A stretch of 64,000 nucleotides of DNA, taken from assembly GCF_003989665.1 (NCBI RefSeq), contig NZ_RZIJ01000002.1, forward strand, positions 310,001 to 374,000, written 5' to 3'. A program made the translations under genes and the position numbers. Shown in pieces: positions 1 to 9,964 of the stretch (within the stretch, counting starts at the first letter, position 1; every line of letters starts with the position of its first letter). The stretch is from Azospirillum doebereinerae (GTDB lineage Bacteria; Pseudomonadota; Alphaproteobacteria; Azospirillales; Azospirillaceae). A model generated the notes under the pieces. It saw only the letters and a list, made by a program, of their open reading frames with translations. It did no database searches and was not told the origin of the DNA.

Positions 1-107
1 GCGAATCCCGGCAGGGCGAAGCGCTCCGCGACCCGCGACGTCATGTCGGCGGGAACGCTGGCGCGCATCACGCAGAAGGGGCGCGGGGGCGGCGGGACCG
101 GCTGCAC
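1..107 (-). CDS. Possible N-terminal fragment of a gene downstream of the STAS gene (partial)
   Basis: An open frame runs off the left edge of the window. It could begin at a GTG at 107, 11 bases after the STAS stop codon, or at an ATG further in (67). The visible residues include PFCVMRASVPADMTSRVAER, which resembles the start of anti-sigma or serine-kinase ATPase proteins that often follow STAS genes. Only about 35 codons are visible and no catalytic motif can be seen, so the product is a guess from context. Confidence 0.3.
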   Translation of the reverse strand, partial: MQPVPPPPRPFCVMRASVPADMTSRVAERFALPGF

Positions 108-117
108 AGCGGCCGAC

Positions 118-423
118 TCAGGAATCGATCGTGATGATCTCGCCGATCCGGGCGAGGTCGATGGACCGCCTCACGTCGCCCTGGGCGCCGCGCACCGTCA
201 GCTTGACGTTCCGGCTCTCCGCCTCCTCCTGAAGGATCAGCAGCATGCCGAGACCGGCGGAATCGATGAACTCCAGCCCCGACAGATCGACGACGAAGCC
301 GCGCGCCCGCGTGATCTCCAGCAGGCCGACGATGTCGTGCAGCCGGTCGTGGTCGGTGAATTCCAGCCGGCCCATCAGCCGCACCTCGACCGCGTCCGGC
401 GTGCTGCGCTGTTGAAACTTCAT
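118..423 (-). CDS. STAS-domain protein, anti-sigma factor antagonist type
   Basis: A 101-residue single-domain protein covering a whole STAS fold. It has the diagnostic segment VVDLSGLEFIDSAGLGMLL, with Ser55 after Asp54 at the position that is phosphorylated in SpoIIAA/RsbV-type antagonists. Such proteins are cytoplasmic and bind a partner serine kinase or anti-sigma factor; phosphorylation breaks the interaction. The start at 423 gives a standard family length and N-terminus (MKFQQRS). It is divergent from the sensor kinase that begins at 646. The 222-base space between them contains a weak inverted repeat (GATACG 456-461, CGTATC 470-475) but no promoter I would defend. The partner protein is probably the gene that runs off the left edge. 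Confidence 0.85.
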   Translation of the reverse strand: MKFQQRSTPDAVEVRLMGRLEFTDHDRLHDIVGLLEITRARGFVVDLSGLEFIDSAGLGMLLILQEEAESRNVKLTVRGAQGDVRRSIDLARIGEIITIDS

Positions 424-645
424 CCTGCCCTCACATATCCGGAACCGCCGCGCCCGATACGGATGCGCGCGTATCCCCTACGCTTTGCCTATGCACAGTA
501 GTGCAAGCGAGCGGCGGCGCTCAAGCATCGTCGCCGGTCCCGCGCCGCCTTTCCGAAACGCATGGAAGGGCGTAGAACGGAAAAAACGGCCCTGACGCCG
601 CATCCGGACACCTTTATAAAACACCATGGCATGATACGGACCGGC

Positions 646-2622
646 ATGAACAGGATCGCGCGAGCATGGCGGCGGGTGCCGACGGTCTCGGCCAAGTTCC
701 TGCTGATCCTTGTTCCCAGCCTTGTCCTGACCGTCTCCCTGCTGTCCGCTGTGGTCTTCCTCGACCGTCATCGCGACTTGCAAGCCGCCTTGAAAGACCG
801 GATCGCCGCCATTGCCGACAGCAACGCGGCGGCACTGTCGGCCGGCCCATGGCCTCTCGACGACACCGCCATCCGCAGCCTCGTCCAAGCCATCGCCGCC
901 AACCGCGACCTCGTCTGCGTCGCGCTGTCCGACGCCCGGACCGGCCGCCGGATCGCGTGGCCCGGCCCGGACTGCCCGCCCGATGCCGATCCCGGCACCA
1001 GCACTGTGCTGCGGCCGATCGGGACGGCGGACGCCAGGGGCGGCACCCTCACCCTGCGCTACAGCCAGGACTCCGTGCGCCGGGAATGGAGTCTGGAGAT
1101 GGCGAACGCCGCCGTCCTGCTGTTGCTGACGCTGGCCGGCGCCGTTGCGGCGGCGCTGGCGGCGTTGCGGCTGGCCGTCGGCCGCCCCCTGCACCGGCTG
1201 GCCGCCGCGATCCGGGATGCGGAACGGGGACAGGGCCACCCGGTGGACTGGTTCTCCGCCGACGAGATGGGCCGGGTGATTCTGGCCCACAACGCCACGC
1301 TGGCAAGGCTGGAAGAAGAACAGGCGGCGCTCTGCCAAGGGGTCATCGCCCAGCAGGAGCTGGCGCATGAGCGCAACATCCTCCAGATCACGCTCGACAA
1401 CACCGACCAGGGAATCATCAAGGTGGACCGCGCCCTGCGGGTCGTCATGTCCAACCGCCGCGCCGCCGAATTCCTCGACCTGCCCCCGGAGTTCCTTTCC
1501 ACCAACCCGTCCTTCCCCGCCATCGTCGACCGGCAGCGTGGCCGGGGCGAGTTCGACGACATGGGCGACGACCCTGACCTCCATCTCGACCGGACGGAGG
1601 GCGGGTTCGAGCGGCCCTTCACCTTCAAGCGCCGCCGCCCCGACGGCCGCATCGTCGAGCTGCGCACCAACCCGCTGCCCGAGGGTGGTTTCGTCCGAAC
1701 CTTCACCGACGTGACGGTCGAGGCCCGCTCCGCCGAGGAGATCTTCCACGCCATGCAGGCGCTGGAGACCGCCTACGCCGAGCTGAAGGAAACCCAGGAC
1801 CATCTGGTGCAGGCGGAGAAGATGGCCTCGCTGGCGCTTCTGGTGGCCGGCGTCGCGCACGAGATCAACACCCCCGTCGGCATCGCCTTCGGCTGCGCCA
1901 GCCACCTGTCCGGCCGCACGAAGGCGCTGGGCGACGCCTTCGAAGCCGGGACGATGAAGAGATCCGACCTGACCGCCTACGTCGCGGCGGCCGGCGAATC
2001 CTCCCGCCTGATCCAGCAGAACCTGACCCGCGCCGCCGAGTTGATCCAAAGCTTCAAGCGCGTCGCCGTCGACCAGACCAGCGAGGAGCGGCGGCGCTTC
2101 GACCTGCTGGCCTATCTGGAGGAGATCGTCACCTCCCTGGGTCCGACCCTGCGCAAGACGCCGCACCGCGTCGCCATCGCCTGCTCCCCCGGCATCGTGC
2201 TGGACAGCTTCCCCGGCGCTCTCAGCCAGGTGGTGACCAACCTCGTGATGAACGCGCTGACCCACGCCTTTCCCGATGGGACGGGCCGCATGGTGGAGGG
2301 CCACATGGTGATCGACGTGGACGATCCGGGAGACGGCGAGGTGATCGTCCGCTTCTCCGACGACGGCGTCGGCATCCCGGAGGAGCACCGCTCCCGCGTC
2401 TTCGAGCCCTTCTTCACCACAAGGCGCGGGACGGGCGGCAGCGGGCTGGGGCTGCACATCGTCTTCAACCTCGCGACCCGGACGCTGGGCGGGCGGATCT
2501 CGGTTGACAGCACGCCCGGCGATGGAACTACGTTCACGCTCCGCATTCCCAAGACGGCGTCCGACGCGGCGTCCGAGGGGCCGAAGATCGAAGCGTGCGG
2601 CGTGGAGACCGAACCAGCATGA
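646..2622 (+). CDS. Membrane sensor histidine kinase with PAS domain
   Basis: A 658-residue sensor kinase. It has a transmembrane helix at about residues 17-40, a short periplasmic region, a second helix near 165-190, a HAMP-like linker and a PAS domain around LDNTDQGIIKVDRALRVV. The kinase core follows: H-box LVAGVAHEINTPVG with phospho-acceptor His405, and an ATPase domain with DDGVGIPEEHRSRVFEPFF and GSGLGLHIV. The H-box type is that of HisKA kinases lacking a fused receiver. The start at 646 was preferred over upstream ATGs at 562, 626 and 631 because GGA precedes it at normal spacing and the first helix then follows a short basic N-terminus. Its stop overlaps the next start (ATGA), so the downstream hybrid kinase is translationally coupled and probably acts in the same pathway. 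Confidence 0.9.
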   Translation: MNRIARAWRRVPTVSAKFLLILVPSLVLTVSLLSAVVFLDRHRDLQAALKDRIAAIADSNAAALSAGPWPLDDTAIRSLVQAIAANRDLVCVALSDARTGRRIAWPGPDCPPDADPGTSTVLRPIGTADARGGTLTLRYSQDSVRREWSLEMANAAVLLLLTLAGAVAAALAALRLAVGRPLHRLAAAIRDAERGQGHPVDWFSADEMGRVILAHNATLARLEEEQAALCQGVIAQQELAHERNILQITLDNTDQGIIKVDRALRVVMSNRRAAEFLDLPPEFLSTNPSFPAIVDRQRGRGEFDDMGDDPDLHLDRTEGGFERPFTFKRRRPDGRIVELRTNPLPEGGFVRTFTDVTVEARSAEEIFHAMQALETAYAELKETQDHLVQAEKMASLALLVAGVAHEINTPVGIAFGCASHLSGRTKALGDAFEAGTMKRSDLTAYVAAAGESSRLIQQNLTRAAELIQSFKRVAVDQTSEERRRFDLLAYLEEIVTSLGPTLRKTPHRVAIACSPGIVLDSFPGALSQVVTNLVMNALTHAFPDGTGRMVEGHMVIDVDDPGDGEVIVRFSDDGVGIPEEHRSRVFEPFFTTRRGTGGSGLGLHIVFNLATRTLGGRISVDSTPGDGTTFTLRIPKTASDAASEGPKIEACGVETEPA

Positions 2623-5573
2623 GCACGGGTGCGCTCGCCGAACCCCTCTTCGACGACGACATTCTGTTCGCGGCGGAGGACGACGCCACGACCGCCCCGG
2701 ACGGCGCGGAGCCGCCGCCCTGGACCGTGCTGGTGGTGGATGACGAGCCCGACGTCCACGCGATGACCGCCCTGCTGCTGGCCGACGTGACCTTCCAGGG
2801 GCGGAGGCTGGCCCTGATCGGCGGCGTCTCGGCGTCGGACGCGCGGGCGATCCTGGAAACCCGCCGCGATGTCGCCGTGCTGCTGCTCGACGTGATGATG
2901 GAGGAGGAGGATTCCGGCCTCAAGCTGGTGCGCTGGATCCGCGACGAGCTGGGCAACCGCGACCTCCGCATCATCCTGCGCACCGGCGAGCCGGGGCAGG
3001 CGCCGCAGCGCGACGTGATCGTCGATTACGACATCAACGACTACAAGCCCAAGGCCGATTTGTCGGCGGAGGGGCTGTTCACCGCCGTCATCGCCGCGCT
3101 ACGCGCCTTCGCCCAGATCCAGTCCATCGAAACCCGCGTCGCCGAGCGGACCCGCGAGCTGAGCGAGAGCCGCGCGCAGATCAACGCCATGCTGGAGGCC
3201 AGCCCGGTCGGCGTCTGCGCCTACGACGCGGACGGCGCCATCGTGCGGACCAACCAGCGCTTGGCCGAGTTGCTGGGCGTTCCGAAGGAGCGACTGGCCG
3301 GCGCCGCCGTCGCCACGCTGTTCGCCGCCACGGAGCCCCCCGCCCCCGGTGGGCTGTTCGACCGCTCCCCGGTCCGCGACGCCGAGGTGACGCTGCGCCA
3401 CGCCGACGGATCGACGATCTGGGCCTCGATGTCGGTCGATCCCGCCACGCTCGACGGGCGGGAGGTCCGGCTGTGCTGGTTCTACGACATCACCCGGCGC
3501 AAACTGGTCGAACAGCGGATCGACGCCGCCAGGGAACAGGCGGAGTTGGCGAACCAAGCCAAATCCGCCTTCCTCGCCACCATGAGCCACGAGATCCGCA
3601 CGCCGATGAACGGCGTGATCGGCATGCTGGGCCTGCTGGAGCGCAGCGAGCTGACCGCCCAGCAGCGCGCCACCACGGCGACCATGCGGGAATCGGCAGC
3701 ATCCCTGCTGCGGATCATCGACGACATCCTCGACGTCTCGAAGATCGAGGCCGGCAAGATGGACATCGAGCGGGTGGCCCTGTCCGTCGCCGCGCTGGTG
3801 GAAGGGGTGGCGGACACCCTCGCCCCCGCCGCCCGCGCCAAGGGCCTCGCGCTGCTGACCTACGTCGATCCCGCCATCCCGCCGGTCCTGTTCGGCGACC
3901 CGGTGCGGCTGCGGCAGATCCTGTTCAACCTCGCCGGCAACGCCGTCAAGTTCACCGAGACCGGGCGCGTCGTGCTGCGCGCCGCGCTGGGCGACATGCG
4001 GGACGGGACGGCCGCCCTGCGGATCGAGGTCGCCGACACCGGCATCGGCATCCCGGACCAGGCGCGGCGCCGGCTGTTCCAGCCCTTCACCCAGGCGGAA
4101 AGCTCCACCAGCCGGCGTTACGGCGGGACCGGGCTGGGGCTGTCGATCAGCCGGCGGCTGGCCGCGCTGATGGACGGGGAGATCGGGATGGAGAGCAAGC
4201 CCGGTGTCGGCTCCACCTTCTGGCTGGCGTTGCCGCTCGGCCGATCCGCTCCTGTGGACCCCGCCATCGTGGAGGAGGCGCCCGGCGGCATCGACCTCGG
4301 CGGGTTGACCGTGCTGCTGGCCATTCCCGACGACACCGAGCGCAGCTTTCTCGGCTGCTATCTGGAGGCCGCCGGCGCCCGCGTCCTTCCCATCGCCACG
4401 GCTGAGGAGTTGGCGATCCAGGCCCGCGCCGTGCGGGAGGCCGGCGGCGTGGCGGTCGTGGACGAGGGTTTCCACGGTCCCGGCGTCGTGGAACTGGACG
4501 GACGCCCCGGCGAAACCCGGCAGCCCCCCGTTCTCCTGCTGCACGGAACCGACAGCGAGCGGCGCGGCGACCGCGCGGTGACGCTGGCACGGCCGGTGCG
4601 ACGTCTCTCGCTGCTGCGCGCCGTCGTCGCGGCCGCCGCCGGGCGGACCCTGCCTCCCGTCACCGCGCCATGCCTTCCCGACGCGGAACCCGTCTCGACG
4701 TTTCCCGCCACCGGACGCTGCGCCGCCGCCCCCGTCCCCTGCACACCGCTGACGCCGAGCGTCGACGAGGCGCTGGCGCAAGGCCGCCTGATCCTGGTCG
4801 CCGAGGACAACCCGGTGAACCGCAAGGTCCTGCTGATGCAGTTGCACTCCCTGGGCTACGCGGCGGAGATGACCGACGGCGGCGCCGAGGCGCTGGCTGC
4901 GTGGCGGGGACCGCGCCGCTACGCCCTGCTGCTGACCGACGTGCGGATGCCGGAGATGGATGGCTTCGAGCTGACCCGCCGCATCCGCGCCGCCGAATCG
5001 GAGGGCGCCGGCCCCACCGGTTCCCGGCGTCTTCCCATCGTCGCCGTCACCGCCAACGCCAGCCCGGCCGACATCGAAAGCTACCGCGCCGCCGACATGG
5101 ACGACGTTCTGAGCAAGCCGCTCGACCTGCCGCAACTGGCGGCGGCCCTGTCGCGCTGGCTGCCGTCCACGCCGCCGCGCGCTCCCAGCCCCTGCCTTCC
5201 CCGCCCGGTCGCCGATCCGGCCCAGATGCCCCCCATCGAACGGGCCACGCTGCACGCGCTGTGCGGCGGCGACGCGGCGCTGATCGCCGAATTGCTGAAC
5301 GATTTCATCGGCAGCAGCCGGGAAATTCTCGCCGGCCTCGCCGCCGCGACGGCGGCGGGCGACCTCGACCGCCTGCGGGCGGGCGCCCACAACATGAAAG
5401 GCGCCGCGCTCAACGCCGGGGCCACGCCGCTGGCCGAGGCCGCGCGGGCGCTCGAACACGCGACGGCGGACGGTACGCCCTGGCCCCGGCTGGCCGAACT
5501 GGCGGCGGGGGTGCGCGACGCCTTCGGCGCGGTCGAACGCTTCGTGGCCGCCCCCCGCGTGGACAGACCATGA
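2619..5573 (+). CDS. Hybrid histidine kinase: REC-PAS-HisKA-HATPase-REC-HPt
   Basis: A 984-residue cytoplasmic hybrid kinase. Domains in order: N-terminal receiver with VVDDEP and phospho-acceptor Asp91 (LLLDVMM); coiled linker; PAS (about 190-290); HisKA with FLATMSHEIRTPMNGVIG and His324; HATPase with DTGIGIPDQ and GGTGLGLSIS; a degenerate receiver-like stretch (about 555-690); a canonical receiver with VAEDNPVNRK and Asp774 in LLTDVRMPEMDG; and a C-terminal HPt domain with His924 in AHNMKGAALNAG. The N-terminal receiver probably takes its phosphate from the upstream membrane kinase, and the HPt would pass it to a separate regulator that is not in this window. The start is the ATG overlapping the previous stop. 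The same ATGA overlap links it to the DUF1329 gene downstream. Confidence 0.92.
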   Translation: MSTGALAEPLFDDDILFAAEDDATTAPDGAEPPPWTVLVVDDEPDVHAMTALLLADVTFQGRRLALIGGVSASDARAILETRRDVAVLLLDVMMEEEDSGLKLVRWIRDELGNRDLRIILRTGEPGQAPQRDVIVDYDINDYKPKADLSAEGLFTAVIAALRAFAQIQSIETRVAERTRELSESRAQINAMLEASPVGVCAYDADGAIVRTNQRLAELLGVPKERLAGAAVATLFAATEPPAPGGLFDRSPVRDAEVTLRHADGSTIWASMSVDPATLDGREVRLCWFYDITRRKLVEQRIDAAREQAELANQAKSAFLATMSHEIRTPMNGVIGMLGLLERSELTAQQRATTATMRESAASLLRIIDDILDVSKIEAGKMDIERVALSVAALVEGVADTLAPAARAKGLALLTYVDPAIPPVLFGDPVRLRQILFNLAGNAVKFTETGRVVLRAALGDMRDGTAALRIEVADTGIGIPDQARRRLFQPFTQAESSTSRRYGGTGLGLSISRRLAALMDGEIGMESKPGVGSTFWLALPLGRSAPVDPAIVEEAPGGIDLGGLTVLLAIPDDTERSFLGCYLEAAGARVLPIATAEELAIQARAVREAGGVAVVDEGFHGPGVVELDGRPGETRQPPVLLLHGTDSERRGDRAVTLARPVRRLSLLRAVVAAAAGRTLPPVTAPCLPDAEPVSTFPATGRCAAAPVPCTPLTPSVDEALAQGRLILVAEDNPVNRKVLLMQLHSLGYAAEMTDGGAEALAAWRGPRRYALLLTDVRMPEMDGFELTRRIRAAESEGAGPTGSRRLPIVAVTANASPADIESYRAADMDDVLSKPLDLPQLAAALSRWLPSTPPRAPSPCLPRPVADPAQMPPIERATLHALCGGDAALIAELLNDFIGSSREILAGLAAATAAGDLDRLRAGAHNMKGAALNAGATPLAEAARALEHATADGTPWPRLAELAAGVRDAFGAVERFVAAPRVDRP

Positions 5574-6955
5574 CCGGCAACGCCCCTTCCCTCACCCGCC
5601 GCGACGCCCTGACCCTGATGCTGGGGAGCGCCGCCGCCGCCGTTGCAAGGCCGGCCGATGCGCAGGAGGGCCCCCCGGCCCCGCCTCCCGCCGTGCCCAA
5701 GCTTGGCGAGGAGCTGACCCCCTTCGGCGCGGTCCGCGCCGGCAACGGCACCCGCGCCATTCCGCCCTGGACCGGCGGGCTGACGACCGCGCCCAAGGGC
5801 TATGTTCCCGGCCGCCACAGCCCCGACCCGTATCTGGAGGACGGGCGCTGGTTCACCGTGGGGCCAGGCGACGTGGAGCGCTACAAGGTCCGTCTGTCCG
5901 CCGGCCTCCAGGCGTTGCTGGCGAAGTTTCCGGACAGCTTCGAGGTCCCGGTCTTCCCCTGCCGCCGCAGCGCCGCCGCCCCCCAGGCCGTCTACGACGC
6001 CAGCATCGAGAACGCGGGACGCGCCACGCTGGGCGGCAACGGGCTGGTGCTGGGCGGCGCCAGGATCGGCGTGCCTTTCCCCATCCCGGCCAACGGCGTC
6101 CAGGCGATGTGGAACCACGTGCTGCGCTGGCGCGGCACGAATTTCACCCGCACCGGCCAGACCATCCTGCCCGGCGGCGAGGGCGGCATGGCCGGCCGGC
6201 TGTACCGCGAGGACGTCTCCCTTCCCTACGCGGCCGGCGTGGACGGCGGCCCGCCCCTGCTCTACCGCCGGACCACCCTGACGCCCAAGGAGGAGGCCGG
6301 CACCGTTCTGCTAACCCGCGCGACGCTGAACCCGATCCAGTCGGGCTTCCGCGCCTGGGCGCGCATGGGCGAGCGGGGCCGCGTCGTGCCCGCGCCCGAT
6401 TTCCTCTACGAGACGCCGGACCCGGCCAGCGGCGGCATCTGCACCGCCGACATGCTCGACATGTTCAGCGGCCCGCTCGACCGCTTCGACTTCACGCTGG
6501 TGTCGCGGCGCGAGATGTACGCGCCCTACAACGCCTACCGCCTGAACACGCCCAACCTCGCGCCGGCCGACTTCCTGTGGCGGGGCCACCCGAGCCCCCA
6601 ATTCCTGCGCTACGAGATGCACCGGGTGTGGATCGTCGACGCCCGGCTGAAGCCGAACTTCCAGCACAGCCTGCCCGACCGCACCTACTACCTGGACGAG
6701 GATTCCTGGCAGATCGTCATGGCCGAGCATTACAACGGCAAGGGCGACCTGCTGCGCTACGCCGAGGCGCACAACGTCGCCCACTGGCAGGTCCCGGCCT
6801 TCCTGCCGGCGGCCGAATTCGTCTACGACCTGACGGCCGACCGCTACGTCGTGCGCGGCATCGACAACGCGCTGGGGCCGCCAATCTTCGACAAGCCTTT
6901 GAAGCCGGAAGAGTTCACGCCGGAATCGCTGACGCGCCGGGGCCGGCGGGGCTGA
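5570..6955 (+). CDS. Tat-exported DUF1329 family protein
   Basis: A 461-residue protein starting with a twin-arginine signal: LTRRDALTLMLGSAAAAV followed by an ADAQ cleavage region near residue 30. The remainder matches the DUF1329 family as I know it, a periplasmic or outer-membrane-associated beta-rich family of unknown function, often encoded beside transport or degradation genes. Recognisable features are the Tyr/Trp-rich tail WQIVMAEHYNGKGDLLRYAE and the repeated YxAY/YRLN segments. The ATG lies inside the stop of the hybrid kinase gene (ATGA), so the three genes form one translationally coupled operon. This is unusual context for a DUF1329 protein and suggests it is the output or the envelope sensor partner of the kinases. 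Confidence 0.8.
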   Translation: MTGNAPSLTRRDALTLMLGSAAAAVARPADAQEGPPAPPPAVPKLGEELTPFGAVRAGNGTRAIPPWTGGLTTAPKGYVPGRHSPDPYLEDGRWFTVGPGDVERYKVRLSAGLQALLAKFPDSFEVPVFPCRRSAAAPQAVYDASIENAGRATLGGNGLVLGGARIGVPFPIPANGVQAMWNHVLRWRGTNFTRTGQTILPGGEGGMAGRLYREDVSLPYAAGVDGGPPLLYRRTTLTPKEEAGTVLLTRATLNPIQSGFRAWARMGERGRVVPAPDFLYETPDPASGGICTADMLDMFSGPLDRFDFTLVSRREMYAPYNAYRLNTPNLAPADFLWRGHPSPQFLRYEMHRVWIVDARLKPNFQHSLPDRTYYLDEDSWQIVMAEHYNGKGDLLRYAEAHNVAHWQVPAFLPAAEFVYDLTADRYVVRGIDNALGPPIFDKPLKPEEFTPESLTRRGRRG

Positions 6956-6968
6956 CGCCCCGATTCGC

Positions 6969-7793
6969 TCAGACCCCTTGCGCGACCAGACGCTTGGTCC
7001 GGCGGTTCATCAGCCACCACGCGCCGCGCGAGGCGAGCATGCGCAGACGCGAGTGCGGCTTCAGCCCGCAGGCCTTGAACACCATGGAGATGGCGCGGTC
7101 GATGTGCTTGGGCCGGAACCGGCCGTAGGCCCGCCGCGTGTAGGCGGCGTTGTAATGCTTGTGGTCGTAGACCGCATCGGCTGGGGCGTTGGCCGCATAA
7201 TAGGCGTAGGCCAACTCGTCGTCCTCGGACTCGCCGATGCGCGACAGCGCGACCTTCAGGCGCTGGAACCGGGTCAGCCCTTCCAGCTCCAGGTACTTCT
7301 TGTTGAAGGTGTAGAAGATCTTGTAGTGGCGCAGCTCGTCGGCCGAGATGTGGCGGCAGATCTCCTTCAGCACCGGCTCGTCGGTGGAGTCGCCGATGGC
7401 GGCGTAGTAGGAGCTGGTGCCGGTCTCGACGATGCAGCGCGCCACCATCTCGCCGCTGCGCGACCCGCGCACCGAGGCGTCGATGTCGATGGGGACCTTG
7501 TAGCCGGCCCGGAAGCGGGCGACGGCACCCTGGAAATCGAAGGTGGGATCGACCAGCTCGGCCCAGCGCCCGAGCGCCTCGCCATGCTGCACCTCCTCGA
7601 TCGCCCAGGCATGGGCGACGGCCTTGAACGCCTCGTCGTCGTGGAAGACGTTGCAGAGATAGGCCGTGTAGTCGTGGGCGTTGAACTCAACCAGGGCCGC
7701 CGCCTTGATCAGCGGGATGATGTCCGGATCGATCTTGCTGCGGTCGAAGTGATCCCAGGGAAGCTCGTCGATCCGCCAATGCATCCGGGTCAT
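6969..7793 (-). CDS. Ferritin-like di-iron domain protein
   Basis: A 274-residue protein with two ExxH-type metal motifs, AIEEVQHGEALG (around 65-76) and SADELRHYKIFY (around 150-161), each inside a predicted long helix. This is the pattern of ferritin/rubrerythrin-like four-helix di-iron proteins. Additional acidic ligands are plausible in ALVEFNAHDYTAY and IVETGTSSYY. No signal peptide is seen, so it is probably cytoplasmic. The C-terminal 70 residues are basic and lie outside the four-helix core. The actual reaction (iron storage, peroxide reduction or fatty-acid/aldehyde oxidation) cannot be read from the sequence. It is convergent with the DUF1329 gene, 13 bases away, and downstream of the ATP synthase operon, separated by a terminator. 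Confidence 0.75.
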   Translation of the reverse strand: MTRMHWRIDELPWDHFDRSKIDPDIIPLIKAAALVEFNAHDYTAYLCNVFHDDEAFKAVAHAWAIEEVQHGEALGRWAELVDPTFDFQGAVARFRAGYKVPIDIDASVRGSRSGEMVARCIVETGTSSYYAAIGDSTDEPVLKEICRHISADELRHYKIFYTFNKKYLELEGLTRFQRLKVALSRIGESEDDELAYAYYAANAPADAVYDHKHYNAAYTRRAYGRFRPKHIDRAISMVFKACGLKPHSRLRMLASRGAWWLMNRRTKRLVAQGV

Positions 7794-7908
7794 GGTCCGC
7801 CTCTGTTGTGCCGCGTGCTGCCGGCGAAGGTGCTCACCGAAGCGGAAGCGTTGCCGCCCCCGCGTCCAGCGTTTGAATGTAGGCGATGTTCATCGTGTTG
7901 CAACGGAA

Positions 7909-7939
7909 ACGGGCGGCTCGGATGAACCGAACCGCCCGT
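7909..7939 (-). terminator. Intrinsic terminator after atpC
   Basis: A 13-position stem with one mismatch (arms 7909-7921 and 7927-7939; loop ATGAA), read on the minus strand just after the atpC stop at 7967. It is followed by TTTCCGTT, a weak T-tract. Position and strength fit termination of the atpHAGDC operon ahead of the ferritin-like gene. Confidence 0.6.
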
Positions 7940-7966
7940 CAACCTGACAAGCCTGCCGCCATGCGC

Positions 7967-8386
7967 TCAGTGAGCGGCGGAGGACGTCCCGATGGCGTCC
8001 AGCTTGGCCCGCGCGACGGCGAGCTTCGCCTCGATGGCGGCCTTTTCCGCGTCGGACTTGGAGTCGTCCGAATCCTCGGAGAGATCCTTGATCGACTTCT
8101 CGACCGACGCGCGGTCGAGATCGGTCAGCGCCACCGCTTCCTCGGCCAGGACGGTGCAACGGGTCTCGGTCACCTCGGCGAAACCGCCGGCGACGAAGAC
8201 GCGGTCGACGATGCGCTCGCCCTCGTAGACGTCGATGACGCCCGGACGCAACGTCGAGATCAGCGGCGAATGGCCGGCGAGCACGCCGAAATCGCCTTCC
8301 GTACCCGGCACCACGACCATGTCCACCGGCAGCGACTTCAGCAGCTTTTCCGGCGAGACCAGCTCGAATTCGACTTTATCGGCCAT
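7967..8386 (-). CDS. atpC: ATP synthase F1 subunit epsilon
   Basis: A 139-residue epsilon subunit. The N-terminal beta-barrel has FELVSPEKLL and the family hallmark GTEGDFGVLAGHSPLISTLRPG, followed by the two-helix C-terminal domain (AEEAVALTDLDRASVE onward). It sits on the central rotor stalk with gamma and can inhibit ATP hydrolysis. The start at 8386 (MADKVEF) was chosen over an upstream in-frame ATG, because that extension would read through the hairpin at 8414-8441. It is the last gene of the operon, 87 bases from atpD, which is a longer gap than the others and contains that hairpin. Confidence 0.97.
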   Translation of the reverse strand: MADKVEFELVSPEKLLKSLPVDMVVVPGTEGDFGVLAGHSPLISTLRPGVIDVYEGERIVDRVFVAGGFAEVTETRCTVLAEEAVALTDLDRASVEKSIKDLSEDSDDSKSDAEKAAIEAKLAVARAKLDAIGTSSAAH

Positions 8387-8413
8387 GGGTTTCCTGGTGC
8401 CTCTTCGTAAGAA

Positions 8414-8441
8414 CCCTCTCCCCTCTTGCGAGGGGAGAGGG
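8414..8441. repeat. Perfect 12-bp palindromic hairpin between atpD and atpC
   Basis: Arms 8414-8425 (CCCTCTCCCCTC) and 8430-8441 pair perfectly around the loop TTGC. It belongs to a set of CCCTCTCC/GGAGAGGG palindromes also seen at 20316, 25315, 29372 and 29483. Within the atp transcript it would be a very stable RNA hairpin before the atpC ribosome-binding site. Confidence 0.85.
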
Positions 8442-8473
8442 TGAACCATGCGTCAGCGAAGATCGGAGGCCGG

Positions 8474-9964
<1,491 letters not shown>

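Noticed and set aside
478..2457. 659-codon open frame on the minus strand opposite the sensor kinase
   Set aside because: It is a GC-rich antisense shadow: the plus-strand frame has clear kinase motifs and the minus-strand translation has no family pattern.
3099..5459. 786-codon minus-strand open frame opposite the hybrid kinase
   Set aside because: Low-complexity Gly/Arg/Gln/Asp-rich translation, and the opposite strand has complete REC, HK and HPt motifs.
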